Assembly (NCBI GenBank): GCA_002403335.1
Contig: DHHO01000023.1
Coordinates: forward strand, 1 to 37,160
Reading direction: 5' to 3'
Origin: Caldiserica bacterium UBA4770
GTDB taxonomy: Bacteria > Caldisericota > Caldisericia > Caldisericales > Caldisericaceae
DNA: 37,160 nucleotides
Position numbers and translations under genes: made by a program. Shown here one piece after another: positions 21,503 to 29,510 of the stretch (its first letter is position 1; each line of letters starts with the position of its first letter). The notes below the pieces were generated by a model that had not been told where the DNA came from, searched no databases, and saw nothing but the letters and a program-made list of their open reading frames with translations.

Positions 21503-24113
21503 TTAAAACCAACCTCTCCCTGTTTTTTATAATATAATTAATTTCCTCTTCCTTTGTAACGATTTTTCTATTAATCCTTAACTTTAAAAGTTCATTGAAT
21601 ATTTGTCTGTACTGTGGTCCTTCCTTTATACCAAGGTTCTTCAGGTCAATTCCCCTTACCTCGATCTTTATATATCTTACATATGTAAGATAATCCTCTA
21701 TAAAATCCTTTTCTTTTCTATTTACCTTTGTAAGGTAGGAGATAAGATAGAAGTCTTTGACATCCTTAAGCATAAGGTAAGAGTCTTCTTTTGGGGTTGC
21801 GCCGAAAGAAGTATGAAACTTTTTCAAAATCTTTGTGCCATTTATAATGTCCGAAATTACTCTATTCTTTATGGAAAGGAACCTCAAGATTTCTGCCTTC
21901 TCCCGGGGAAGTTTTCCGTCCAGAAGGATCGAGATGTAGATGAGAGCGGCGTTTTCCTCAAGATGGTATTTATCCAAAAGATTTTTTACATTTTTAATCC
22001 TTTCCTTCTTTATGTTGCTAAGTCTTTTGATTTTGAAAAGTTCCCTGAGGATACCAAGTTTCTCCATTTCCATGATGGCTTTTTCTGCCAAAGGGCCTGA
22101 AAGAAGCTCCATAAGTTCGTTAACAATTCTCTGGGAATGTTTTGACTTAAGTGCCCCAAGCTCCACAGCTCTTTTGAGTAGTGAAAGTGTATCATCTGAA
22201 AGGCTAAACTTATACTTTATCGTATATTTTACTGCCCGGAGAATTCTTGATGGATCCTCTATAAAAGATAAAGAATGAAGTACACTTATTTTTCTTTTTG
22301 TAAGGTCAGTATACCCTCCATAAAAATCATATAAAGTTCCAAATTCTTTTAGTGTAACGTCAATAGCCATTGTATTAATCGTGAAATCTCTTCTTTTGAG
22401 ATCCTCTTTAAGGGAAGCCTTTTCTACAATGGGAACCAGGGATTTCTCATCATAGTATTCTCTTCTTGAAGTTGTAAAATCAACTGTTATACCATTAAAA
22501 ATGAATGTAACGGTCTGAGTTTCAGGGTAGATTTTTATATTGGCGTTGAATTCCTTTTTGAGCCTATTTCCGAATTCTATTGCGTCATCGCTCAAGACGA
22601 AGTCAAGATCTACACTTTTTTCCCCGAGGAACAGGTCTCTGACAGCCCCTCCAACAAGGTAGATCTTCTGTCCGATTGCTTCTGCAATTCCCCCAAACCT
22701 TTTTATAAGAGAGAATATGTCTTTTGTAAACTCTTTTCTCATAAGTCTTTCTACTTCACCTTTTTCAGGAATAAAGGCTGAGGGAGCAATAGAGGGTTGG
22801 ATTGCTAATTCTTCCTTCAATTTGTACGCCTTGAGAAGGTCACTTCTTGAAATAATACCAACAATCTTCTTTTTGTCCTGAATAAGGACCCTGCCTACAT
22901 CATTTTGGATCATTGCTTCTTCTACTTCTCTAAGATCAGCATCTGCATCAACTCTAACAACTGAAGGAGCTGCATATTGTTTTACCGGTCGATCGCGCTT
23001 TTCAAAAAGCAGAATCTTTTCAATATCCCTTTTTGATATCATACCTATGATCCTGTCATCTTCTTCTATGGGCAAGCCTGAATAGCCCATTCTTATCATG
23101 ATATTGAGAGCTTGTTTTATCCCAGTACCCGGAGAAATAGTTTTTACTGGAGCACTCATGATATGTCTTGCTCTCAATACAGGATAGTATGATAAGGAAA
23201 TTGCACTTAAGATTTTGTCTTTTATTTCTTCTATGTTCACGTCCTTTAAAGTTACAGAAGCCGCTGTTGGGTGCCCCCACCCTCCTAAGGACGAGATTAC
23301 ACCTCTTACATCGAGGTCTTCAGAAGAACTTCTACCAATTACAAATACGTCCCTTTGCATTTTAACGAGCAGGAAAACTGCATCCGTATCAATGAGCTCA
23401 ATCATCTTGTGTGCAATAAGAGATATCCCTGGTATGTAGTTCTCAATTTCTCCGCAAGCAATGGCAACCCTCAAGCCCTTAACCTTATATTCCTGGTAGT
23501 TATCAAGAAGGTTGAGGAGAAGTTTGACCTGTATATCGTTAAGGAAGGGAGAAAGAAACCGGTGGATAATTTTCATATTAACTCCAAAGGAAAAGAGAAA
23601 TGTCATTGCGGAGAAATCCTCCATCGTCACAGAGGGAAATGAAAAGGAACCAGTATCCTCAAAGATCCCAAGAGCAATAAGGGTTGCTTCAAAAGACGTT
23701 AGGATAACCTTTTTTTTGAGAAGAAGAGCCGTGATTATTGTTGTAGTTGCGCCACATTGTTTAAATACAACCTTTGCCCCGGGAATATCTGATGCGGGCT
23801 GGTGATGGTCAAACACAACAATTTCAACGCCACCTATATTAAGAAATTCCCTTCCTTCTCCAATTCTGTTGTAGTTCCCTGTATCAACGATGATTACTCG
23901 TTTGATCTCATTTTTAAAACTGCGTGGTAGTTCCCTCACCTTGAGCAATTTTATACTTTCTCCAAAGATACTCACAAGTTTATTAGCGTTAATATCCAGT
24001 GACCCTGGATGGATAAGGGAAGCACCTGGGTAGACTTTTGAAACAGCATACATAGAGCTAATTGCATCAAGGTCAGCTCCTGAATGGGTGAGAATTACAG
24101 TATTACCTTTCAT
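21474..24113 (-). CDS. DHH-CBS-CBS-poly(A) polymerase/tRNA nucleotidyltransferase fusion
   Basis: An 879-aa four-part protein. Residues about 1-300 form a DHH/DHHA1 phosphoesterase with intact motifs (THSGADLDAISS, DTGNYNRIG, FDHHQPAS). Two CBS domains follow (ARHIMSAPVKTISPG about 313, then VGIISRSDLLKAYKL). The C-terminal half is a class II nucleotidyltransferase with GGAVRD and the metal-binding D-x-D in KSVDLDFVL, then FTINTMAID. Similar fusions in Aquifex, Thermotoga and deltaproteobacteria add A or CCA to tRNA 3' ends. Whether this one is A-adding, CCA-adding or a poly(A) polymerase cannot be settled from motifs alone. The ATG at 24113 shares one base with the preceding stop codon. Confidence 0.9.
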   Translation of the reverse strand: MKGNTVILTHSGADLDAISSMYAVSKVYPGASLIHPGSLDINANKLVSIFGESIKLLKVRELPRSFKNEIKRVIIVDTGNYNRIGEGREFLNIGGVEIVVFDHHQPASDIPGAKVVFKQCGATTTIITALLLKKKVILTSFEATLIALGIFEDTGSFSFPSVTMEDFSAMTFLFSFGVNMKIIHRFLSPFLNDIQVKLLLNLLDNYQEYKVKGLRVAIACGEIENYIPGISLIAHKMIELIDTDAVFLLVKMQRDVFVIGRSSSEDLDVRGVISSLGGWGHPTAASVTLKDVNIEEIKDKILSAISLSYYPVLRARHIMSAPVKTISPGTGIKQALNIMIRMGYSGLPIEEDDRIIGMISKRDIEKILLFEKRDRPVKQYAAPSVVRVDADADLREVEEAMIQNDVGRVLIQDKKKIVGIISRSDLLKAYKLKEELAIQPSIAPSAFIPEKGEVERLMRKEFTKDIFSLIKRFGGIAEAIGQKIYLVGGAVRDLFLGEKSVDLDFVLSDDAIEFGNRLKKEFNANIKIYPETQTVTFIFNGITVDFTTSRREYYDEKSLVPIVEKASLKEDLKRRDFTINTMAIDVTLKEFGTLYDFYGGYTDLTKRKISVLHSLSFIEDPSRILRAVKYTIKYKFSLSDDTLSLLKRAVELGALKSKHSQRIVNELMELLSGPLAEKAIMEMEKLGILRELFKIKRLSNIKKERIKNVKNLLDKYHLEENAALIYISILLDGKLPREKAEILRFLSIKNRVISDIINGTKILKKFHTSFGATPKEDSYLMLKDVKDFYLISYLTKVNRKEKDFIEDYLTYVRYIKIEVRGIDLKNLGIKEGPQYRQIFNELLKLRINRKIVTKEEEINYIIKNRERLVLNGSKNRKAY

Positions 24114-25441
24114 CAATAAAGTTTTTCGATACCTTCTTTTGAAACTCTATAGTAAATAAGTGGAGGAGATTCGACTTTTTTTTCTGATATTTCTATAAGA
24201 TCAATAAGTCTTTTTGAAGCCTCTTCTCCCTTTTCCCTATCATTTGAAAGAATGGTTGCAATGGTCTGATTGCTTTTAATCCTGTCGCCTATTTTGACAG
24301 GGAGTATGATACCCACAGAAAGATCAATTTTATCTTCCTTTTTTGTTCGCCCCGCCCCAAGGAAGTTAGCAAGTTCTCCTATTTCCCTTGTACTCATACC
24401 TGAAATATAACCCTCGAATGGTGAGATGACGCTAAATTGATATTTTGCTTGAGGTAATAAGCTGTAGTTTTCTACAATTCTTCCATCACCATTCTGGGCT
24501 TCAACGATTTCTCGGAACTTTCTAAGGCCAGAGCCATCCTTTATGCTGCTTTCAATTAAAAAAACTCCCTCTTCCCGAGTTCTGACTCGGTGTCCGAGTT
24601 TCAAGCATTCTGCCCCGAGTATCTTTATAATTTCAATAAGTCTTTTGCTTCCGCTGCCTTTCAAAATGTCTATGGCTTCCCTTACTTCAATGGCGTTTCC
24701 GATTACATCTCCCAGCGGCTGGTTCATGTCTGTAATGTAAGCAACAGTTTCTTTTCCTAAGGAATTCCCGATAGTAACCATTGTTCTCGAAAGCTCTATT
24801 GCATCATGGAGATCCCTCATAAAGGCACCATTTCCATATTTTACATCGAGTACAATTGCATCTGACCCTGATGCAATCTTTTTACTCATAATACTCGATG
24901 CAATGAGAGGAATACTATCAACTGTTCCTGTTACATCTCTAAGGGCGTATATCTTTTTATCTGCAATAACAAGCTCATCGCTCTGGGAGATAATAGCTCC
25001 TTTCACTCGATTAACAATTTCTATGAAATCTTCAATATTTATTTCTACATTAAGATCAGGAATTGATTCAAGCTTATCGATTGTACCTCCCGTATGTCCA
25101 AGTCCTCTGCCTGACATCTTTGCAACGGGTACCCCATTTGCAGAAACAAGTGCAACAAGCGGCAGCGTTACAGTATCTGCAACTCCTCCTGAACTATGCT
25201 TGTCTACTTTTGTCCCTTCTATCCTTGAAAGATCTATCACTTTGCCACTTTTTACCATTGAAAGCGTAAGATTGGAAGTTTCTTCCGGAGTCATTCCCTT
25301 AAACCAGATGGCCATTAGCAGTGCGGACATCTGGTAGTCGGGAATTTCTCCTCTTGAATATCCCTGAATGAAAAAATCAATTTCCTTGTCGGTTAGTAAC
25401 TTACCATATTTTTTCTTTTCTATAATTGAAATAATATCCAT
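24113..25441 (-). CDS. pdp: Pyrimidine-nucleoside (thymidine) phosphorylase
   Basis: The enzyme splits thymidine, deoxyuridine or uridine with phosphate in pyrimidine salvage. The ATG at 25441 overlaps the stop of the PNP gene by one base (TAATG) and gives 442 aa, the usual length; the frame is open further upstream but lacks a better start. Diagnostic blocks are KVDKHSSGGVADTVTLPL (phosphate site), KMSGRGLGHTGGTIDKLE (family signature) and DKKIYALRDVTGTVDS. It adjoins a purine nucleoside phosphorylase, so the pair covers both base classes. Specificity between thymidine and broad pyrimidine use is not resolved. Confidence 0.93.
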   Translation of the reverse strand: MDIISIIEKKKYGKLLTDKEIDFFIQGYSRGEIPDYQMSALLMAIWFKGMTPEETSNLTLSMVKSGKVIDLSRIEGTKVDKHSSGGVADTVTLPLVALVSANGVPVAKMSGRGLGHTGGTIDKLESIPDLNVEINIEDFIEIVNRVKGAIISQSDELVIADKKIYALRDVTGTVDSIPLIASSIMSKKIASGSDAIVLDVKYGNGAFMRDLHDAIELSRTMVTIGNSLGKETVAYITDMNQPLGDVIGNAIEVREAIDILKGSGSKRLIEIIKILGAECLKLGHRVRTREEGVFLIESSIKDGSGLRKFREIVEAQNGDGRIVENYSLLPQAKYQFSVISPFEGYISGMSTREIGELANFLGAGRTKKEDKIDLSVGIILPVKIGDRIKSNQTIATILSNDREKGEEASKRLIDLIEISEKKVESPPLIYYRVSKEGIEKLY

Positions 25442-26229
25442 TATATTTTCTTTAGAAATTCTTCGATGAGCAAGGAAATCCTCTTCCCGCATTTTTCTGC
25501 GACTTCTAAAACCTGTTTATGAGTTACCTCACCTTCTGCAAAAACATTGTCAGTTATACAGGAAATACCCAGTACCTTCATCTTTAAATATCTTGCAACA
25601 ATTACTTCCGGTACAGTAGACATACCTACTGCGTCAATTCCAAGTCTATTCATTAAATTTAACTCTGCAAGCGTCTCGTAGTTTGGTCCTGAGACTGCAC
25701 AGTAGACACCCTCCCTGATGTCAATATTTTGTCTTTTGGCGACCGAAAGAAATGTTTTTCTGTACATTTCATCATATGCGTTGATCATGTTAACGAATCT
25801 TTCGTTTCCCTTCTCCCCCTTAAGTGGATTTTCTGCAAATATGAAATTTACATGGTCCTTTATAAGCATGATGTCTCCAACATTAAGCACAGGGTTCACA
25901 GCACCTGAGGCATTAGAAACGATAAGAGAATTAGCACCAAGAAAACTTGCGATTCTTACATTTTCAGTTACTTCTCGCATTGAGTAACCCTCGTAGAAAT
26001 GGAACCTTCCATTAAACAAAATGATGCTCTTTTTAGATAATCGACCGAATATCAGCTCTCCTTTATGCCCTTCCACTGTTGAAACAGGAAAACCCGGGAT
26101 TTTTTTATAAGGTACACGCTCAATGACTTCTACACGTTCTAATATTGAGCCAAGTCCTGAACCAATAATAACCGAAAACTCTGGCTTATATTTCCTGTAC
26201 CTTTCGACGAATTTGAATGTTTCTTCCAT
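25441..26229 (-). CDS. Purine nucleoside phosphorylase family protein (PNP-I / MTAP superfamily)
   Basis: A 262-aa trimeric-type phosphorylase. The phosphate loop is IIGSGLGSI, followed by STVEGHKGEL and FNGRFHFYEGY. The purine site reads SGPNYETLAEL, with Glu186 equivalent to Glu201 of human PNP. VGMSTVPEVIVAR contains the Met that contacts ribose. The next purine contact reads SCITDNV, with Asp227 where 6-oxopurine-specific enzymes have Asn (human Asn243) and MTA phosphorylases have Asp. So it may accept adenosine or methylthioadenosine; mtnA lies across the divergent gap. Overlaps pdp by one base and follows fakA by 4 nt. Confidence 0.9.
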   Translation of the reverse strand: MEETFKFVERYRKYKPEFSVIIGSGLGSILERVEVIERVPYKKIPGFPVSTVEGHKGELIFGRLSKKSIILFNGRFHFYEGYSMREVTENVRIASFLGANSLIVSNASGAVNPVLNVGDIMLIKDHVNFIFAENPLKGEKGNERFVNMINAYDEMYRKTFLSVAKRQNIDIREGVYCAVSGPNYETLAELNLMNRLGIDAVGMSTVPEVIVARYLKMKVLGISCITDNVFAEGEVTHKQVLEVAEKCGKRISLLIEEFLKKI

Positions 26230-26233
26230 TTCT

Positions 26234-27859
26234 TTACTCTATTGAAACAAGGTAGTAGTAAAACGGCTGTTCTCCATTAATAAGGTCGATTTCCAAGTTG
26301 GGGAATTTTTCCTGTATCATTGCAAGAGTTTTTTCTGCGTCTTCCTTTGTGACATCCTTTCCATAATAAACACCAAGGAATTCCTTATTTTCAACAACCT
26401 CTCTTTTCTTGTTAAGAATGTCCATAAGCAGCTTTCCGGGATTCTTTCCTTTCCCAACGATTTCATGGTCGAAAAAGGCAATAATATCCCCGTTCTTTAT
26501 GGAAAAGCCATTTACTTTTGTATCCCTTATGGAATATGTGATTGAAACTGTATGTATTTTCTCAATTGCCTTTTTACCATTTTCGATATTTTCTTCAAAA
26601 GTTGCTTCTGAGTTAAAAGCAAGAATTGCTGGAATTGCTTCAACTATGTTGTTGGTTGGGATGATTTCTACATGCTTTGTTTGGGAAAGTTTTTTTGCCT
26701 CACCTGCAGCAAGTACGATGTTAGAATTATTTGGAAACAGTACTACATTTTCCTTCTTTGTTGAGTTAATAGCTTCAAGAATGTCATTTATACAGGGGTT
26801 CATTGTTTGTCCACCCTCAATAATTGTCTCTACCCCAAGATTTCTGAATAGTTTTTTGAAACCATTGCCTTGAGCCACACAGATAATAGAAAACGGGAGC
26901 TTAGTCTCTGACGGGAGGACATCCTCCTGCTTTTCCTCTTTAAGAAACTCATTTACCTCAAGTTGCATATTTTCAATCCTTGCTTCTTTTATAGTAGCAA
27001 CACTCACAAGATATTCGAGTATCCTGTAGGGTTCATTTGAATGGATATGAACCTTTGTAAGGTCTGAAGAAGCAGCAACAACGATACTATCACCAAAGCC
27101 TTGAAGATCGTTCTTTATTTTTTCTGGATCAACATTTCCTGTATTTAACAGTACAACTGTATCGTATTTGAACTTAAGATCTCCTGAAATTGCAGCTTTG
27201 TCCATCTCTTCTGTTACTTCTTCAAACACAGGTACTGCTATTTCTTCTCCTTTAAGAACAGTAAGCCCTCCTTCTAAAAGGAAAACAAGTCCTTGCCCTC
27301 CTGCGTCAATTACGCCGGCTTCCTTAAGTTCAGGTAGCATATCAACGGTCTTTGATAGGATTTTATTTGCCTCATATATAATATCCTCAAGAAATTTAAT
27401 GAAATCTTGTTCATTCTGGGCAATGAGCACTGCCTTGGTAGCCGCAGCTTTTAATACTGTGAGCATTGTCCCCTCAACAGGCTTTATTACGGCTTGATAT
27501 GCAACCTTTGAAGCCCCCATCAGGCCGCTTGCAAATTTAACAGTATCAACAAAAGGTGGGTCGTCTATTGATTCAAAAAATCCCTTTAGCATCTGAGATA
27601 ATATAACACCTGAGTTTCCTCTTCCTCCTACAAGAGCACCAGTGCATACAGCTTTACCAAATTCCTTTAAGTTTGACTGGTCTTTCTTTCCAACTTCTTC
27701 CATGGCAGTTTTGAGTGTTAAATACATGTTTGTACCTGTATCACCATCAGGAATCGGAAAAACATTTAATTTGTTAACAATTTCCTTATTTTTCTCAAGG
27801 TTTGAAAGTGCTCCTGCGAGGAGTTTTTTGAAATCTGCCAGCATTAATTTATTCAGCAT
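26234..27859 (-). CDS. fakA: DAK2/DegV-like kinase, FakA (YloV) family
   Basis: FakA is the ATP-binding subunit that phosphorylates fatty acids held by a FakB (DegV) protein. The ATG at 27859, preceded by AAGAGAGAAG and overlapping asp23 by 11 nt, gives 541 aa; an ATG at 27844 is possible and an upstream TTG unlikely. The N-terminal DhaL domain has KLNVFPIPDGDTGTNMYLTL with the Mg-binding Asp residues and GGRGNSGVILSQMLKG. The C-terminal half (from about residue 310) has the DegV-related fold with GQTMNPCINDILEAI. No FakB gene is in the window. The asp23-fakA order is conserved in Gram-positive genomes. Confidence 0.9.
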   Translation of the reverse strand: MLNKLMLADFKKLLAGALSNLEKNKEIVNKLNVFPIPDGDTGTNMYLTLKTAMEEVGKKDQSNLKEFGKAVCTGALVGGRGNSGVILSQMLKGFFESIDDPPFVDTVKFASGLMGASKVAYQAVIKPVEGTMLTVLKAAATKAVLIAQNEQDFIKFLEDIIYEANKILSKTVDMLPELKEAGVIDAGGQGLVFLLEGGLTVLKGEEIAVPVFEEVTEEMDKAAISGDLKFKYDTVVLLNTGNVDPEKIKNDLQGFGDSIVVAASSDLTKVHIHSNEPYRILEYLVSVATIKEARIENMQLEVNEFLKEEKQEDVLPSETKLPFSIICVAQGNGFKKLFRNLGVETIIEGGQTMNPCINDILEAINSTKKENVVLFPNNSNIVLAAGEAKKLSQTKHVEIIPTNNIVEAIPAILAFNSEATFEENIENGKKAIEKIHTVSITYSIRDTKVNGFSIKNGDIIAFFDHEIVGKGKNPGKLLMDILNKKREVVENKEFLGVYYGKDVTKEDAEKTLAMIQEKFPNLEIDLINGEQPFYYYLVSIE

Positions 27860-28190
27860 ATTCTTCTCTCTTAACCCCCTTGACAATAACATTTACATCG
27901 ACATCCTTTATATGTGTGAATTTTTTAATCTCATAAGTTACCTGTTCGATAATTGTTTGTGCTACTTCTGAGACTTTTATCCCACCCTGAATGATAACGT
28001 AAAGATTAATTTTTACCTTGCTATTATCTATTCTGGTTTCGATGCCTCTGGTGGGAGTAGATTTTCCAAAAAAATAAAGAAACCTATCCCCTAATTTTAT
28101 GGGATAAAGCCCCACCACGCCATAACATTTCTCAGTGGCTATTGCAGCTATTTTAGAAATTGCATTCTGTGAGACAATTATTTTTCCCAT
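27849..28190 (-). CDS. Asp23/YloU family envelope stress protein
   Basis: A 113-aa Asp23 (DUF322) protein with the family pattern: an N-terminal ISKIAAIATEKCYGVVGLYP and the C-terminal strand-helix unit DVDVNVIVKGVKR. Members associate with the membrane or cell envelope in Gram-positives. It leads the long minus-strand operon through fakA and the nucleoside phosphorylases. GGAGG lies 7 nt before the ATG and a perfect TATAAT is 22 nt upstream. The start is divergent from rpmB; rpmB-asp23-fakA is a common bacterial cluster. Confidence 0.9.
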   Translation of the reverse strand: MGKIIVSQNAISKIAAIATEKCYGVVGLYPIKLGDRFLYFFGKSTPTRGIETRIDNSKVKINLYVIIQGGIKVSEVAQTIIEQVTYEIKKFTHIKDVDVNVIVKGVKREEYAE

Positions 28191-28211
28191 TTTTAAACCT
28201 CCAGTTCATAA

Positions 28212-28217
28212 ATTATA
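28212..28217 (-). promoter_or_regulatory. -10 element for the asp23 operon
   Basis: A TATAAT on the minus strand lies 22 nt before the asp23 ATG. The -35 (TTTCCT or ATTTCC at 17-18 nt) is weak. Confidence 0.4.
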
Positions 28218-28224
28218 CTCACTA

Positions 28225-28252
28225 TTGCAATTATAGGAAATTTGTCTAAAAT
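28225..28252 (+). promoter_or_regulatory. rpmB-mtnA promoter
   Basis: TTGCAA (28225-28230), a 16-nt spacer and TAAAAT (28247-28252) predict a start near 28259, with GGAGG before the rpmB ATG. Sequence and spacing equal those of the PASTA-rpe promoter. Confidence 0.5.
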
Positions 28253-28278
28253 ATAAAGAATTTTTACTGGAGGTAAAG

Positions 28279-28458
28279 ATGAGCAAAAGATGCGATATAT
28301 GTGGGAAAGGTCCTCTTGTTGGTAACCGCGTAAGCCACTCTGAGAGAAAGACAAAGAGGCGGACGTTTCCTAACCTTCATAAAGCAAAGGTGAATGTAAA
28401 CGGTAAGATAAAAGTTGTAAATGTATGCACTGATTGCCTTAAGAAGTACAAGATATAA
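28279..28458 (+). CDS. rpmB: 50S ribosomal protein L28
   Basis: A 59-aa large-subunit protein, read directly from the sequence. It is the zinc-ribbon form: CDIC near residue 5 and CTDC near residue 50. The family pattern NRVSHSERKTKRRTFPNLH lies between them, and the protein ends KKYKI. GGAGG lies 5 nt before the ATG. Its last base is the first of the mtnA ATG, so the two are coupled. The four-cysteine form does not need the zinc-independent paralogue used in zinc limitation. Confidence 0.95.
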   Translation: MSKRCDICGKGPLVGNRVSHSERKTKRRTFPNLHKAKVNVNGKIKVVNVCTDCLKKYKI

Positions 28459-29510
28459 TGGAAATCTACTCCTTGAGGTTTGACGGAGAAATACTCAGGA
28501 TACTTGATCAGAGATATCTTCCTTTCGAGGTTTTAGAGATTGAATGCCGTAATGCCAAAGACGTATTTGAAGCGATCAATGAAATGAAGATAAGAGGAGC
28601 GCCTGCTATTGGAGTCGCTGCTGCATACGGCATGTATCTTGGAATTAAGAGCTTCGAAGGTAATAGTGTAGAACTGCTTGCAAGACTCAAAGAAGTAAAA
28701 GCCTATCTGGATAGTGCAAGACCAACTGCAATAAACCTGAGATGGGCAACGGAAAGGATTTTTAAAGTTGCAAATGAAAGCAAGGTTGAGGATATCAATG
28801 GACTGAAAGAAGTTATTAAGAATGAGGCTATAAAGATAGAAGAGGAAGATGTTACAACAAATCTCAGAATAAGCGAGTACGGTTCGACTCTCTTTAAAGA
28901 TAATGACAGGATTATGACAATCTGCAATAGTGGAGCTCTTGCAACTGCAGGCTATGGAACTGCATTTGGTGTTATCAGAAGATCATTTGAAAAATACAAA
29001 GATATCAGTGCAGTCGTGCTTGAGACAAGACCATATTTGCAGGGGGCACGTCTTACCGCTCTTGAACTTAAGGAGCTTGGTATCCCTTTTAAGCTTATTA
29101 CAGATAATATGAGTGGCTATGTAATGCAAAAAGGGCTTGTAAGCGGTGTAGTTGTTGGTGCAGATAGAATTGCTATAAATGGTGATACAGCAAACAAGGT
29201 AGGAACATATATGCTTGCGGTACTGGCCCATTATCACAGGATACCTTTCTATGTAGCAGCTCCCATTTCTTCCATTGATCCTTGTGTAAACAAAGGGAGT
29301 GATATTCCTATTGAAGAGAGAAATATTGATGAAGTAACTTCTTGTGGTGGTAAAAGAATAGCTCCGCATAATATTGAAGCTTATAACCCTGCATTTGACG
29401 TGACCCCTGAAGAACTTATCCAAGCCATTATTACTGAAAGAGGAATTTTAGAGAAGCCTTTTAAAGATTCGATATCAAAAGTATGTGAGAAAGACCAGGG
29501 AGAAAGATAA
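28458..29510 (+). CDS. mtnA: Methylthioribose-1-phosphate isomerase
   Basis: MtnA converts 5-methylthioribose-1-phosphate to the ribulose form in methionine salvage. The 350-aa protein belongs to the aIF2B-related family with MKIRGAPAIGVAAAYGMYLG near residue 44. The catalytic Cys is in TICNSGALATAGYGTAFG and the catalytic Asp in VVVGADRIA, then NGDTANKVGTY and FYVAAPISSIDP. Ribose-1,5-bisphosphate isomerase is related, but the block order and CNSG fit MtnA. No other salvage gene follows; a PNP/MTAP-type phosphorylase in the divergent operon could supply substrate. The start shares one base with rpmB. Confidence 0.93.
   Translation: MEIYSLRFDGEILRILDQRYLPFEVLEIECRNAKDVFEAINEMKIRGAPAIGVAAAYGMYLGIKSFEGNSVELLARLKEVKAYLDSARPTAINLRWATERIFKVANESKVEDINGLKEVIKNEAIKIEEEDVTTNLRISEYGSTLFKDNDRIMTICNSGALATAGYGTAFGVIRRSFEKYKDISAVVLETRPYLQGARLTALELKELGIPFKLITDNMSGYVMQKGLVSGVVVGADRIAINGDTANKVGTYMLAVLAHYHRIPFYVAAPISSIDPCVNKGSDIPIEERNIDEVTSCGGKRIAPHNIEAYNPAFDVTPEELIQAIITERGILEKPFKDSISKVCEKDQGER

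Noticed and set aside
21603..22100. 165-codon open frame antisense to the CCA/poly(A) polymerase gene
   Set aside because: No ribosome binding site and no coherent domain; the opposite strand encodes conserved sequence.
25442..25492. Extended start of the pyrimidine phosphorylase
   Set aside because: The added 17 residues lie inside the PNP gene; the ATG at 25441 overlaps the PNP stop by one base and matches family length.
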